NCBI GenBank assembly: GCA_021850625.1
Contig: JAJZLJ010000027.1
Coordinates: 87,389-122,173, forward strand
DNA: 34,785 nt
Direction of reading: 5' to 3'
Origin: Microcaldota archaeon
GTDB taxonomy: Archaea; Micrarchaeota; Micrarchaeia; Micrarchaeales; CABMGC01
In this document: one piece after another, positions 7,919 to 15,214 of the stretch
Layout of the letters: the number at the start of each line of letters is the position of its first letter
Numbering within the stretch: position 1 is the stretch's first letter
Translations under genes and position numbers: made by a program
Notes under the pieces: generated by a model
What the model was told of the DNA's origin: nothing
Databases searched by the model: none
What the model saw: only the letters and a program-made list of their open reading frames with translations

Positions 7919-10288
7919 TTAAGATAAAATAAGATCTGGATTTTCTATATCAGCAAGTCGCACATAATTAGAGTAGATAACCAGGCGTATATCGTTCATA
8001 TCTTTAGTATACGTATTATTTAGCTTGTCCTTAAATGAAAGCCTAGTTTCCCTATCCAAAAATACTATTATATTATTATTACTTTTAATGTTAATTTTTC
8101 TAACTCCGGAGATGCTGGAGAAGATATATAAGTTTATATTTTTATCTCGCAATGTTGCAACCATATCTGCTTCAGGAGCAAGATCTAAATCAGTGAATGG
8201 AATAGCGTGGGAAACAAACAAATCTCGTAATTTCCTAAAGATTACAAGATATTCTATGTCATGGCTGGAACTCTTTGACCACTCATAAGGCATATAATAC
8301 TCGCTAGTTGTTGATAATTTACCCTCTATATTTAACTGATTAAGTATCTTTTTGGTATTTTGCAAGGTTATAGAAATTGGCATATTATTTTCACGTATGC
8401 TAGAGCTTATACTTAATTTTATCTCTTCTGGAGTTAGTGGCATGTACTTCCATTTATATTTGAAATTAACAGAATCAAAAAGGCTTATTATTTTATCTGA
8501 TTTTACAGTTACTCGTTCTTTCTTTATAGGAGGCATCTCAGGTATATCTATATAATAATCTTCGGAGTTAGGAGGTCTTAAAACAATATTCATAATCAGT
8601 ATTAGAAATGCAGCAATGCCAAATTCTATGTATATGGATGGTATTCCTGGAGGAGACTGATAATACTCTGGTATTACATAATTTATATTTATTAATGAGA
8701 GATTTAGATATTGATAACCGTAATTAAGAGTGGTACCTTTAGGAAGGGTATAATTTATTGTTCCATTTTTTAGCATTCCTTGCGTTTGATACTGCCCATT
8801 TATATTTATAGAGTATGGTATGTCTGAAAGTTCTTGATTATTGCTTGAGATGTTAAATATAAAAGTTCCATTTTTGAAGTTTGAATAAAGAGTGGTAACA
8901 TTTAGATATGGGACATAGAAAAGAACACTCCCATGGGAGACGTTGTTTATATCAACAAGATAACCAATATAATACTGTCCTGTTGGAACATCAAAGCTTC
9001 CGTATTTTACTATAGAGTAGGTAGTGTTGAAAAAATTGAGAGGAAAGCTATAGACAGATTTAAAGGTTTTATTGTAAGATATAACGCTAAAGGCTTTGTT
9101 TGTAGAAAGCTGGTTTATTGAAACCCCTATAGGAACCTGATCCCCATACCCTAGCACTGGTGGAAGACTAAGATCAGCAGAGTTGTTATAAATAATATGA
9201 AGAGGATACTCTAAATTTTGATACTTATAACCATTGCTGCTGTTTATTAAAAGTAGTTTAAATGAGGAGTTTATATTTAGTGCAGCTCCAGAGTTAAATG
9301 GAATATCTTTTTTAAGAGTAAAGATAAGAGTTCTCCCAGATAAGGAATTTGGAGATGGAGCTTGTGATATGTTTGTAGAACCATATGCAAGCTGCTTTAG
9401 CCAGAATCGTTGATATATTGCAGTAGAGATATCAGAAGCTAAATTTCCACTTGTTTGCCAACCTACTTTCGGATAGTTACTAAATGCGACTACAGTGCCA
9501 TTTCTAGTATTATTTCCAAAATTAATGTAAGAGATTGAACCTATTGATGTTCCATTTGATAACATAAAGGTTGGAAGATTAAATAGATATCCAGGGGTGT
9601 TTATTTTTTTTGAAAAAGAGTTTGTTTGAAACCCCTCTTTGTTCAATGCAGAGCTTGTGTAGTTGTTTGCTATTAATATCTGTCCATTTTCTATTAATCT
9701 TGTTGAATTTTGACCGACGTAGATTATTGTATCGCTTTCATTTAATAATTGTATCATGTTTTTTATTTCAGCTCCGCTTGAAAAGCCAGTATATGGAAGT
9801 ATCTCTGCTGGAAGAAGTCCTGTTGGAAGTATTACTATTGAATCTGGAGAGATAGTGCTTGTATTAAAGATATTAACTACTTGAAAACTTGATGAATTAA
9901 ATATAAGTCCATAATTTGATAAATCTGTAGAGAGATTTGCCTCTAGAGCGCCAGTATTAAAACAATCATAACATGAATTAAGAGGGTTTACAAGGTATAT
10001 TTTCATGATTGGATTTTTCTGATATACAAGCAATAGCATCTTTGCATCAGTGGCGTTTTTTATTGTGTAGTTTAAATAAGCATAAGCTGAGAGTTCTCCA
10101 GAATAATTGTAGTCTGCTATTCCTGACTTAAATAAAGAAATATTCGTAGAGATTGTTCCATTTTCAACATAAACTGGCTTTAGTGTGCTGATTAGATTAT
10201 CAACATATAGAATTATAACTGACAGAAAGATAATTATAAGCACGGCTATAATCAAGCCAATAATTAGTATCTTCCTTTTGGAAACCAT
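7919..10288 (-). CDS. Large bitopic surface protein of the VirB4-like cluster, sequon-rich ectodomain
   Basis: A 789-residue protein with membrane helix 1 at ~7-30, an outside domain of about 515 residues, helix 2 at ~549-571 (IPSIYIEFGIAAFLILIMN), and a cytoplasmic domain of ~218 residues. The ectodomain is rich in Asn, Ser, Thr, Tyr and beta-strand patterns and carries over twenty Asn-x-Ser/Thr sequons, as expected of an N-glycosylated archaeal surface protein. The cytoplasmic part is mixed alpha/beta, with no motif I recognise. It is the last gene of the 15-gene cluster, 9 nt after a 48-aa gene, and converges on top6B with 92 nt between. A role as outer or contact component of the apparatus is inference; no homologue is recognised. 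Confidence 0.8.
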   Translation of the reverse strand: MVSKRKILIIGLIIAVLIIIFLSVIILYVDNLISTLKPVYVENGTISTNISLFKSGIADYNYSGELSAYAYLNYTIKNATDAKMLLLVYQKNPIMKIYLVNPLNSCYDCFNTGALEANLSTDLSNYGLIFNSSSFQVVNIFNTSTISPDSIVILPTGLLPAEILPYTGFSSGAEIKNMIQLLNESDTIIYVGQNSTRLIENGQILIANNYTSSALNKEGFQTNSFSKKINTPGYLFNLPTFMLSNGTSIGSISYINFGNNTRNGTVVAFSNYPKVGWQTSGNLASDISTAIYQRFWLKQLAYGSTNISQAPSPNSLSGRTLIFTLKKDIPFNSGAALNINSSFKLLLINSSNGYKYQNLEYPLHIIYNNSADLSLPPVLGYGDQVPIGVSINQLSTNKAFSVISYNKTFKSVYSFPLNFFNTTYSIVKYGSFDVPTGQYYIGYLVDINNVSHGSVLFYVPYLNVTTLYSNFKNGTFIFNISSNNQELSDIPYSININGQYQTQGMLKNGTINYTLPKGTTLNYGYQYLNLSLININYVIPEYYQSPPGIPSIYIEFGIAAFLILIMNIVLRPPNSEDYYIDIPEMPPIKKERVTVKSDKIISLFDSVNFKYKWKYMPLTPEEIKLSISSSIRENNMPISITLQNTKKILNQLNIEGKLSTTSEYYMPYEWSKSSSHDIEYLVIFRKLRDLFVSHAIPFTDLDLAPEADMVATLRDKNINLYIFSSISGVRKINIKSNNNIIVFLDRETRLSFKDKLNNTYTKDMNDIRLVIYSNYVRLADIENPDLILS

Positions 10289-10297
10289 TCATATCAG

Positions 10298-10444
10298 CTA
10301 TAACTGTTGTTTTTTCAATACATATTTGTCAATAATGGATTGAAGAAGTCTTGACGCAGCATTTGTGTTGCCCTTGGAACTTTTCATGATGCGGTAGGAT
10401 TTAATGTTCCTGAATTTCTTATTTATATAGACGTGATACTCCAT
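10298..10444 (-). CDS. Small basic protein, 48 aa, in the VirB4-like cluster
   Basis: A short frame, MEYHVYINKKFRNIKSYRIM..., starting 1 nt after the stop of the coiled-coil/HTH gene, with GAGGG just upstream as ribosome-binding site, and ending 9 nt before the 789-aa gene. It fills an otherwise empty 157-nt gap in a cluster where genes nearly touch. The product is basic (Lys/Arg-rich), soluble and predicted as a short strand pair plus a helix (AASRLLQSIIDKYVL). No family is recognised. The tight spacing and RBS make translation likely. Confidence 0.6.
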   Translation of the reverse strand: MEYHVYINKKFRNIKSYRIMKSSKGNTNAASRLLQSIIDKYVLKKQQL

Positions 10445-10445
10445 A

Positions 10446-11171
10446 CTATTCCCTCATTTCTAGATAGCCCTTGGAAACCATCTTGTCTAATATGTCTTCG
10501 ACTCTAGGAGGAGTAAGGTTATATGTCTTGGCAAACTCTTCTATATCAATGCTGCTTCCATGCACCATTATCCAATCTTCAACCATTGACATGAGCGATT
10601 CGTCTGAGTATTTTTGAAGCCGAGTGAGGATTTCGTTTAATTTTTTATTTTCTTCACTTAATTCTGAAGATTGGAGCGCAAGATTCCTATTTGATGCTGA
10701 AAGTTCTATATTAAGACGTTTTATAGCGCGATATTCACTTAACAAGGAGTCATACTTATTAAATAAAGTGCTATAATTTAAAGAGATTCCCGAAAGTAAT
10801 TTATCCAGTGTTGAATCAACATATTGTAAAAAAGTATTTTTATCGATTTCATAAAGATCTGATATGCTAGAAAGGAATGAGGATAAATTCCTTAAAACGA
10901 ATGCGCGGCGCATTGTTTCGCTGATATCATTTGGTATAGAGTATATTATCTCAATTGTGTTTGGATGAAATATAAAAAGGTAAAACAAGTATGGCTGTTT
11001 TTTGATGTTTCTACTTTCAACCATTGCTATAGTAGCAGAATCATTAGATGAAGAACTGGCATAAAATGGTACTTTAGATGCTATATCTTTTATTCCGTCG
11101 AAAGTTCCTATAAGTTTTCCGGAAATCTCTATTTTCTCTACTTTTGGTGTTATAATACCTTCTTCTACCAA
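10446..11171 (-). CDS. Coiled-coil protein with C-terminal HTH, VirB4-like cluster
   Basis: A soluble 241-residue protein. Residues ~1-125 form a beta-rich then helical domain, ~135-190 a coiled coil (RAIKRLNIELSASNRNLAL, SSELSEENKKLNEILTRLQ), and ~195-241 a helix-turn-helix-like end (SIDIEEFAKTYNLTPPRVE, then ILDKMVSKGYLEM). The HTH segment loosely resembles the C-terminal domain of the cluster ATPase (DIREFAKT versus DIEEFAKT). Translation appears to start at TTG 11171, preceded by GTGGT; the next in-frame ATG would remove ~50 residues. It could be a cytoplasmic adaptor for the motor or a regulator of the cluster; the sequence does not decide. Confidence 0.72.
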   Translation of the reverse strand: MVEEGIITPKVEKIEISGKLIGTFDGIKDIASKVPFYASSSSNDSATIAMVESRNIKKQPYLFYLFIFHPNTIEIIYSIPNDISETMRRAFVLRNLSSFLSSISDLYEIDKNTFLQYVDSTLDKLLSGISLNYSTLFNKYDSLLSEYRAIKRLNIELSASNRNLALQSSELSEENKKLNEILTRLQKYSDESLMSMVEDWIMVHGSSIDIEEFAKTYNLTPPRVEDILDKMVSKGYLEMRE

Positions 11172-11204
11172 AATACCACTATTATATCTAAACCTTGAAT
11201 GTAT

Positions 11205-11627
11205 TTATTGCTTATGTTTTTGCTTTTGCAACCTTGTAGCGGCATTTTCTAGAATGGTGGTGTGTGAAGTTTCATTTGTAATAATTAAATCTGGAGTATA
11301 ATTAAGAAGGGATATGAGGTAAAGAAAGATTAATACAGAAACTGAAAGGATTATAGTCTGAATCGTTGGTGAGATAAAGATTGAAAATATTACAAATACA
11401 ATTCCAAGTGTAATATAAAGTCTTTGACGTGATACGTATCTTTTTCTATTTTTTATATATAGGGGATAACATTCCTTTGAGACCACAAGACGATTATTTT
11501 TTTCTGTTTTAAAGATTGTTTTTTTAAGATACCGTATAGTTTTTATAACATTATCTATCTTTATTTCTATTCCATCGGCTTGTTTGCCACATATTATACA
11601 ATAACTTTTTTGGTTTTTCGTTGCCAT
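11205..11627 (-). CDS. Small zinc-type membrane protein with two TM helices, 140 aa
   Basis: The cytoplasmic N-terminus has CIIC (Cys10, Cys13) and a third cysteine, Cys53, in the context SKECYP, as in small zinc-ribbon proteins, although a fourth ligand is not obvious. A strongly basic stretch (NRKRYVSRQR) then leads into two membrane helices (~70-88 and ~90-108) and a short tail. I chose ATG 11627, 1 nt after the stop of the 98-aa gene; ATG 11639 (144 aa, overlapping that gene) is the alternative. Its place inside the cluster directly after the ATPase and its satellite domain suggests an inner-membrane accessory component. No specific family is recognised. Confidence 0.7.
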   Translation of the reverse strand: MATKNQKSYCIICGKQADGIEIKIDNVIKTIRYLKKTIFKTEKNNRLVVSKECYPLYIKNRKRYVSRQRLYITLGIVFVIFSIFISPTIQTIILSVSVLIFLYLISLLNYTPDLIITNETSHTTILENAATRLQKQKHKQ

Positions 11628-11628
11628 A

Positions 11629-11925
11629 TTACTCAACATTTAACTCAGCCACTTTTCCAAAAGTAGCTTCTATTCTTTCCTCGTCTAACGTATTAAAGAT
11701 CTCAACTATTCTAGTATCATCGACGCCTATTCTTCTAAGTATATTTTCAATGTCTGAAGATTTTATTCCTAACTTTTCTAACATTCCTACAAAAGCTATG
11801 GCATCTACATGCCTATGTGATTTTTCTATTATACTTAGCATTGCTTCTATACTTCCAGGACTTACATTTAGCGATGAAAGCATCTTTTTGATATCTATTT
11901 TATTTACTATAAAGGTTTTTTTCAA
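11629..11925 (-). CDS. Stand-alone copy of the C-terminal domain of the cluster ATPase, 98 aa
   Basis: A soluble helical protein that aligns without gaps, by eye, with the last ~65 residues of the VirB4-like ATPase encoded immediately upstream. Shared positions include RHVD, F (four residues later), a Gly-Ile pair, LRxIG, D-T and a following Ile (for example LRRIGVDDTRIVEIF versus LRSIGLNDTIISRIM). It starts at TTG 11925, four nt after the ATPase stop, with GTGAT upstream; no ATG is close (the next is 11883). It probably forms a mixed assembly with, or competes for, the partner of the ATPase tail. Family membership beyond this paralogy is unknown. Confidence 0.8.
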   Translation of the reverse strand: MKKTFIVNKIDIKKMLSSLNVSPGSIEAMLSIIEKSHRHVDAIAFVGMLEKLGIKSSDIENILRRIGVDDTRIVEIFNTLDEERIEATFGKVAELNVE

Positions 11926-11929
11926 ATAA

Positions 11930-13435
11930 TCACGAAAGATAAGACATTATTCTAGAGATTATTGTATCGTTAAGGCCAATTGAACGTAGAAAACCTATAA
12001 GGTACTGTCGGTTTATTCCAGTTGAAAGTGCGGTTTTAGCAAACTCTCTTATGTCAACATGCCTGCCCTTCTCATTTAATGAATTTAATATTATAGATAT
12101 AGCGTCTGAGCTGTATCCAGACTCTATTAAAATTGAGGTAAGCGACATCTTGTCAAAAGAGTAATCTTTTTTGACGCTAGTATCTGAAAGTTCTTTTTCT
12201 GTCAATATATCAGAGGTAAATATAGAGTAAGTATCTAAAGGTAGCTCCCCTACTATTTTGTTTACAAGAAACACATTAGGAAATCTTACCCCAGTATTGA
12301 AAGCCATATCTATTGCTGCTTCTCCTACGCCGAGTTTACTTATCTCGCTTCTTATAAAATCTGAAAAGTTTAATGAACCCTGAAGATAATTCATGAATTT
12401 CTCGAATCTTATTCTAAGCATAAAGGTTGTTCCTACATTAGAGAAGATGGCTTCATTTACATCGGTAGGATTTTGTGAAGCGACTATGAGACCAAAGCTA
12501 TACTTTCTTCCCTCTCTTATTATAGTTACGGCATCGCTTCGCTCATCGCTTGCTACCTTCCAAGCCTCATCTAGCACTACCAAGGTCTTTAGCCCAGCGC
12601 TTGAGCTCCAGCTTTCAAGTCTCATTTTTTCCTTTAATGTCTGAAGTATGAACAGCGCTGCCATAGCCCTAAAACGCTCATCTGGAAGGCTTGAAAGATC
12701 CAAATCTACAAGACCAGAACTTGTAAGTTTTCCTATATCTATAGTGCTCTTATTGGCAAAGTAATCCTCTCCTTCTCTTGAAAACTGTCTTAATCTATAA
12801 ATAGTATTTTCAAGCTCTGCAGGATAGGCATATGTTCCTTCCTGTAGCTTTTCTTCGAGTAATTTAGTTACATCCTTTAATGTAGGCGGTTCTTTTCCCG
12901 GTGGTGGAGGCGATGCAAGCGGAAAGCCCATGTTTAGATATGCCTGCTCTATTGCTTCCGAGGTAAGACGACGCTGCTCGGGATACTGTGCTATATCTGT
13001 TAAGATATCAAGCGAGTTCATTATCTGTTTTGCTCTGTCTATTGGCTTTATTCCTGAAAGATCCATTATGTTAAGATAATCGCCTTTTGAAAGAGCTACG
13101 ATCTTGCCTCCACTTTGTTTTACCCAGGAGATATACTCCCCAGCCCAGTCAATTATTATGGCATTTGTATTCCATATGTAACTGGCTCTAGCTAAAAAGG
13201 TTTTTACAAAGAAGCTTTTTCCTGCCCCAGTTATACCAACAACTGAGATATGTGGGTTAGTTATATTTGAAAATGTCCACGTGAATGGAACCTTGAAGAT
13301 TTTTGTAGTGCCTACAAAGATTGAATTAGTAGGATCATTAAAAAGTATCTCTGGCGGCGGTTCTGGAGGCCTACTTAAGAATATTCTTTTTGAAAGTTCG
13401 TTGCTCATTAATGTTTGAATGCGTATAAGAGTCAT
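11930..13435 (-). CDS. virB4-like: VirB4/HerA-superfamily ATPase (motor of a type IV secretion-like system)
   Basis: A 501-residue P-loop motor of the FtsK/HerA/VirB4 class. Numbered from ATG 13435: Walker A GITGAGKS 67-74, then AIIIDWAGEY, a feature of HerA/VirB4 proteins; Walker B VVLDEAW with DEAW at 289-292 (DEAW is VirB4-like); sensor-type VASQNPTD around 320-326, preceded by REGRKYSFG. A C-terminal domain (~430-501) follows. The ~200-residue VirB4 N-terminal domain is missing; related domains are encoded in the two preceding genes. The ATG is ~32 nt from a TATA-like element; a TTG seven codons earlier (13456) is possible. The enzyme likely powers assembly of, or transport through, the membrane complex encoded upstream. 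Confidence 0.9.
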   Translation of the reverse strand: MTLIRIQTLMSNELSKRIFLSRPPEPPPEILFNDPTNSIFVGTTKIFKVPFTWTFSNITNPHISVVGITGAGKSFFVKTFLARASYIWNTNAIIIDWAGEYISWVKQSGGKIVALSKGDYLNIMDLSGIKPIDRAKQIMNSLDILTDIAQYPEQRRLTSEAIEQAYLNMGFPLASPPPPGKEPPTLKDVTKLLEEKLQEGTYAYPAELENTIYRLRQFSREGEDYFANKSTIDIGKLTSSGLVDLDLSSLPDERFRAMAALFILQTLKEKMRLESWSSSAGLKTLVVLDEAWKVASDERSDAVTIIREGRKYSFGLIVASQNPTDVNEAIFSNVGTTFMLRIRFEKFMNYLQGSLNFSDFIRSEISKLGVGEAAIDMAFNTGVRFPNVFLVNKIVGELPLDTYSIFTSDILTEKELSDTSVKKDYSFDKMSLTSILIESGYSSDAISIILNSLNEKGRHVDIREFAKTALSTGINRQYLIGFLRSIGLNDTIISRIMSYLS

Positions 13436-13463
13436 ATGATCAATATTAAAATACAAATCAAAC

Positions 13464-13471
13464 TATTTAAA
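13464..13471 (-). promoter_or_regulatory. Possible internal TATA box before the ATPase gene
   Basis: TTTAAATA in the 53-nt gap before the ATPase. It predicts a start near 13441, just ahead of ATG 13435, and would allow the motor to be expressed separately from the membrane genes. Confidence 0.35.
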
Positions 13472-13488
13472 TTGATTGTATATTTTCT

Positions 13489-14313
13489 TTAATGCTGTAA
13501 ATTGAAAAGCTTGTCAATTGAATTAGGATCTAAAAGGACATAATTAAGTCTATGTAGTGTATGAATCTCTCTTCCAGTAATTCGTATTATATTCAAATCG
13601 AAGGTGTGGAATACTGTTTCTAAACGATTAAGTTGGGTTGTTAATGCATCTGAAGCATCTTTTTCGCTTATCCCTACCCCAGTGGTTTCTATATACATTA
13701 TAGTATTGAGTGGAAGTTCTCCTGAGGACATACGATCTATCTTTGCTTGTAATACATTTACCTTTCGCTGAAGCTCAGTTAAGGTCATTTGATTTGGATT
13801 GCTCGAGTTGGATTCTCTTGAAATCTGAAACTCTAAAAATCCTCTGTCTCCTTCTAGGTCCTCTCGATATTTTTGTACATCCTTGGGATTTGTTATTACA
13901 TTAAATTTAAATGGAAAATCTATATTCATAACTATACGTTCCCATTTTTCAGGAGCTAATATTATCTCGCTGTCATCAGAGTTTTCTATGCCTTCTGCTC
14001 TGAAAATATAATTGTAAAGGTTTGCAGTCAAATACCCCGTAGCGTAGTATATTCCATTTGTATACTTAATTATACGATTTTGCTCCTTGGGGCAATAATG
14101 GTCTTTTGATAACTGTATCTTTATCCCAAGTAAACCAGTAACTACTGGAAAGATCATAAAGTCAACATAATTAATCATTAAAATCAAGGCTACCGCAATT
14201 ACAGCGAAGATTCCTAGAATTATGCCCATAATACCAGTACTCGCAGCGGTTATAAGAATAACAAATGGCGGTATGCAGGAGATTCCAAGATACATTATAG
14301 TTTCTTCATCCAT
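13489..14313 (-). CDS. Two-helix membrane protein with VirB4-N-like domain (second copy)
   Basis: A 274-residue protein with membrane helices at ~8-26 and ~28-48, then a short FPVVTGLLGIKI segment and a cytoplasmic domain. The domain begins with GIYYATGYLTANLY (87-100), matching GVTYATTFIKVPLY in the neighbouring protein, and continues with a helical linker (~178-196), a strand NTIMYIETTGVG and a helix-rich end reaching YVLLDP. This order (membrane hairpin, 'G-x-Y-A-T' strand, wide helical spacer, ferredoxin-like end) resembles VirB3 plus the N-terminal part of VirB4, or PrgI-type proteins. It starts 9 nt after the first copy, just before the ATPase. The comparison is pattern-based and needs a profile search. 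Confidence 0.75.
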   Translation of the reverse strand: MDEETIMYLGISCIPPFVILITAASTGIMGIILGIFAVIAVALILMINYVDFMIFPVVTGLLGIKIQLSKDHYCPKEQNRIIKYTNGIYYATGYLTANLYNYIFRAEGIENSDDSEIILAPEKWERIVMNIDFPFKFNVITNPKDVQKYREDLEGDRGFLEFQISRESNSSNPNQMTLTELQRKVNVLQAKIDRMSSGELPLNTIMYIETTGVGISEKDASDALTTQLNRLETVFHTFDLNIIRITGREIHTLHRLNYVLLDPNSIDKLFNLQH

Positions 14314-14322
14314 TAAGATCGC

Positions 14323-15153
14323 CTATATTCCTTCTTTTATGCTTTTTTGTCTGATTATCTCATTGACTGTTTCTACAGGTATCATGTAATTTGGCTCAAG
14401 TAGAGATAACAGTTCATCTCCTTCTGGAATATATGCTGGAACACCAAGCGTTGCACTTATTCCTGTTGCTAACTCCTCGGCTCGTTGATGCACTATACTT
14501 ATTGCTTCTTCTTCATTATCTCCGAAAGCACTTACTGTATAATAGGTCACTAATGCTTGAGAACGAGAGCTGCTTATATTTGAGATAATATTTTGCCACA
14601 TTGTCAGCTCTCCTTTTAATCTATTTATAGTTACAGTATTTTGTTTTTCATTTGACTCTGCTTCTCTTAAGAGTTGGGAGGTATCGTCAAGTTTAGACCT
14701 CAGTTTTGTTATATATTCATCTTTATTCACTACAAGCATTTCAGAGGATATCTTTGTAGTATTTTTTGAGATTGTTATGGCTCTGCTAAAGGTTCTGCCG
14801 AAATCTAATTTCTCAGGATCTGTCATCTCAGTAGATGAACGATAAAGAGGGACTTTTATAAAGGTTGTTGCGTATGTTACTCCCTCGTCTCTTACTACTA
14901 TGGAATTTCCGCTTGGAGATAAGATAAACATTTCCTTTTCATTGAGTACAATAGTCTTGTTTTTCATTTTTGCTGCAGGTATGTATAAGTAGGTATAATA
15001 CTTTGCAGAAAAAGCAACCACAGAAAGTATGAGAGATAATACTCCAAATATGAATATGATTATAGGATTTGTAGTTGATAGGGAAATAACTGCAAATACG
15101 ACACTTATGCCTACAAGTATAATAAAGATAAGCATCTGTGTCTTCAAAGCCAA
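14323..15153 (-). CDS. Two-helix membrane protein with VirB4-N-like domain (first copy)
   Basis: About 276 residues, numbered from TTG 15153. Helices lie at ~8-25 and ~31-50, then the motif GVTYATTFIKVPLY (91-104), a coiled helical stretch (~145-190), a strand LVTYYTVSAFG and a last region GDELLSLLEPNYMIPVE. The closing pattern, a helix ending in 'LL-x-P', resembles the end of the VirB4/CagE N-terminal domain. I chose TTG 15153 because GGTG lies 5 nt upstream; ATG 15135 would give 270 residues. The frame stays open to 15255, but that would overlap the preceding gene and add an atypical N-terminus. A promoter-like element precedes it, so it may start a second transcript with the motor genes. 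Confidence 0.75.
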   Translation of the reverse strand: MALKTQMLIFIILVGISVVFAVISLSTTNPIIIFIFGVLSLILSVVAFSAKYYTYLYIPAAKMKNKTIVLNEKEMFILSPSGNSIVVRDEGVTYATTFIKVPLYRSSTEMTDPEKLDFGRTFSRAITISKNTTKISSEMLVVNKDEYITKLRSKLDDTSQLLREAESNEKQNTVTINRLKGELTMWQNIISNISSSRSQALVTYYTVSAFGDNEEEAISIVHQRAEELATGISATLGVPAYIPEGDELLSLLEPNYMIPVETVNEIIRQKSIKEGI

Positions 15154-15174
15154 GTTAGCACCAATAAAGTATAT

Positions 15175-15192
15175 GGTATATTTAATTATATA
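15175..15192 (-). promoter_or_regulatory. TATA-like element opening the second half of the cluster
   Basis: Two overlapping AT-rich boxes (TATATAATTA at 15183-15192 and TTAAATATACC at 15175-15185 on the minus strand) lie in the 61-nt gap after the last polytopic gene. They predict starts near 15162-15154, beside the TTG at 15153. This is the largest gap between 15.2 and 22.8 kb. Confidence 0.45.
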
Positions 15193-15214
15193 CTTTACCC
15201 TGATAAAGCATATG

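Noticed and set aside
11930-13435. Annotating the ATPase as HerA of the HerA-NurA DNA-repair pair
   Set aside because: It has DEAW instead of the usual HerA Walker B context, lacks the HerA N-terminal barrel, and no NurA nuclease is nearby; neighbours are membrane proteins.
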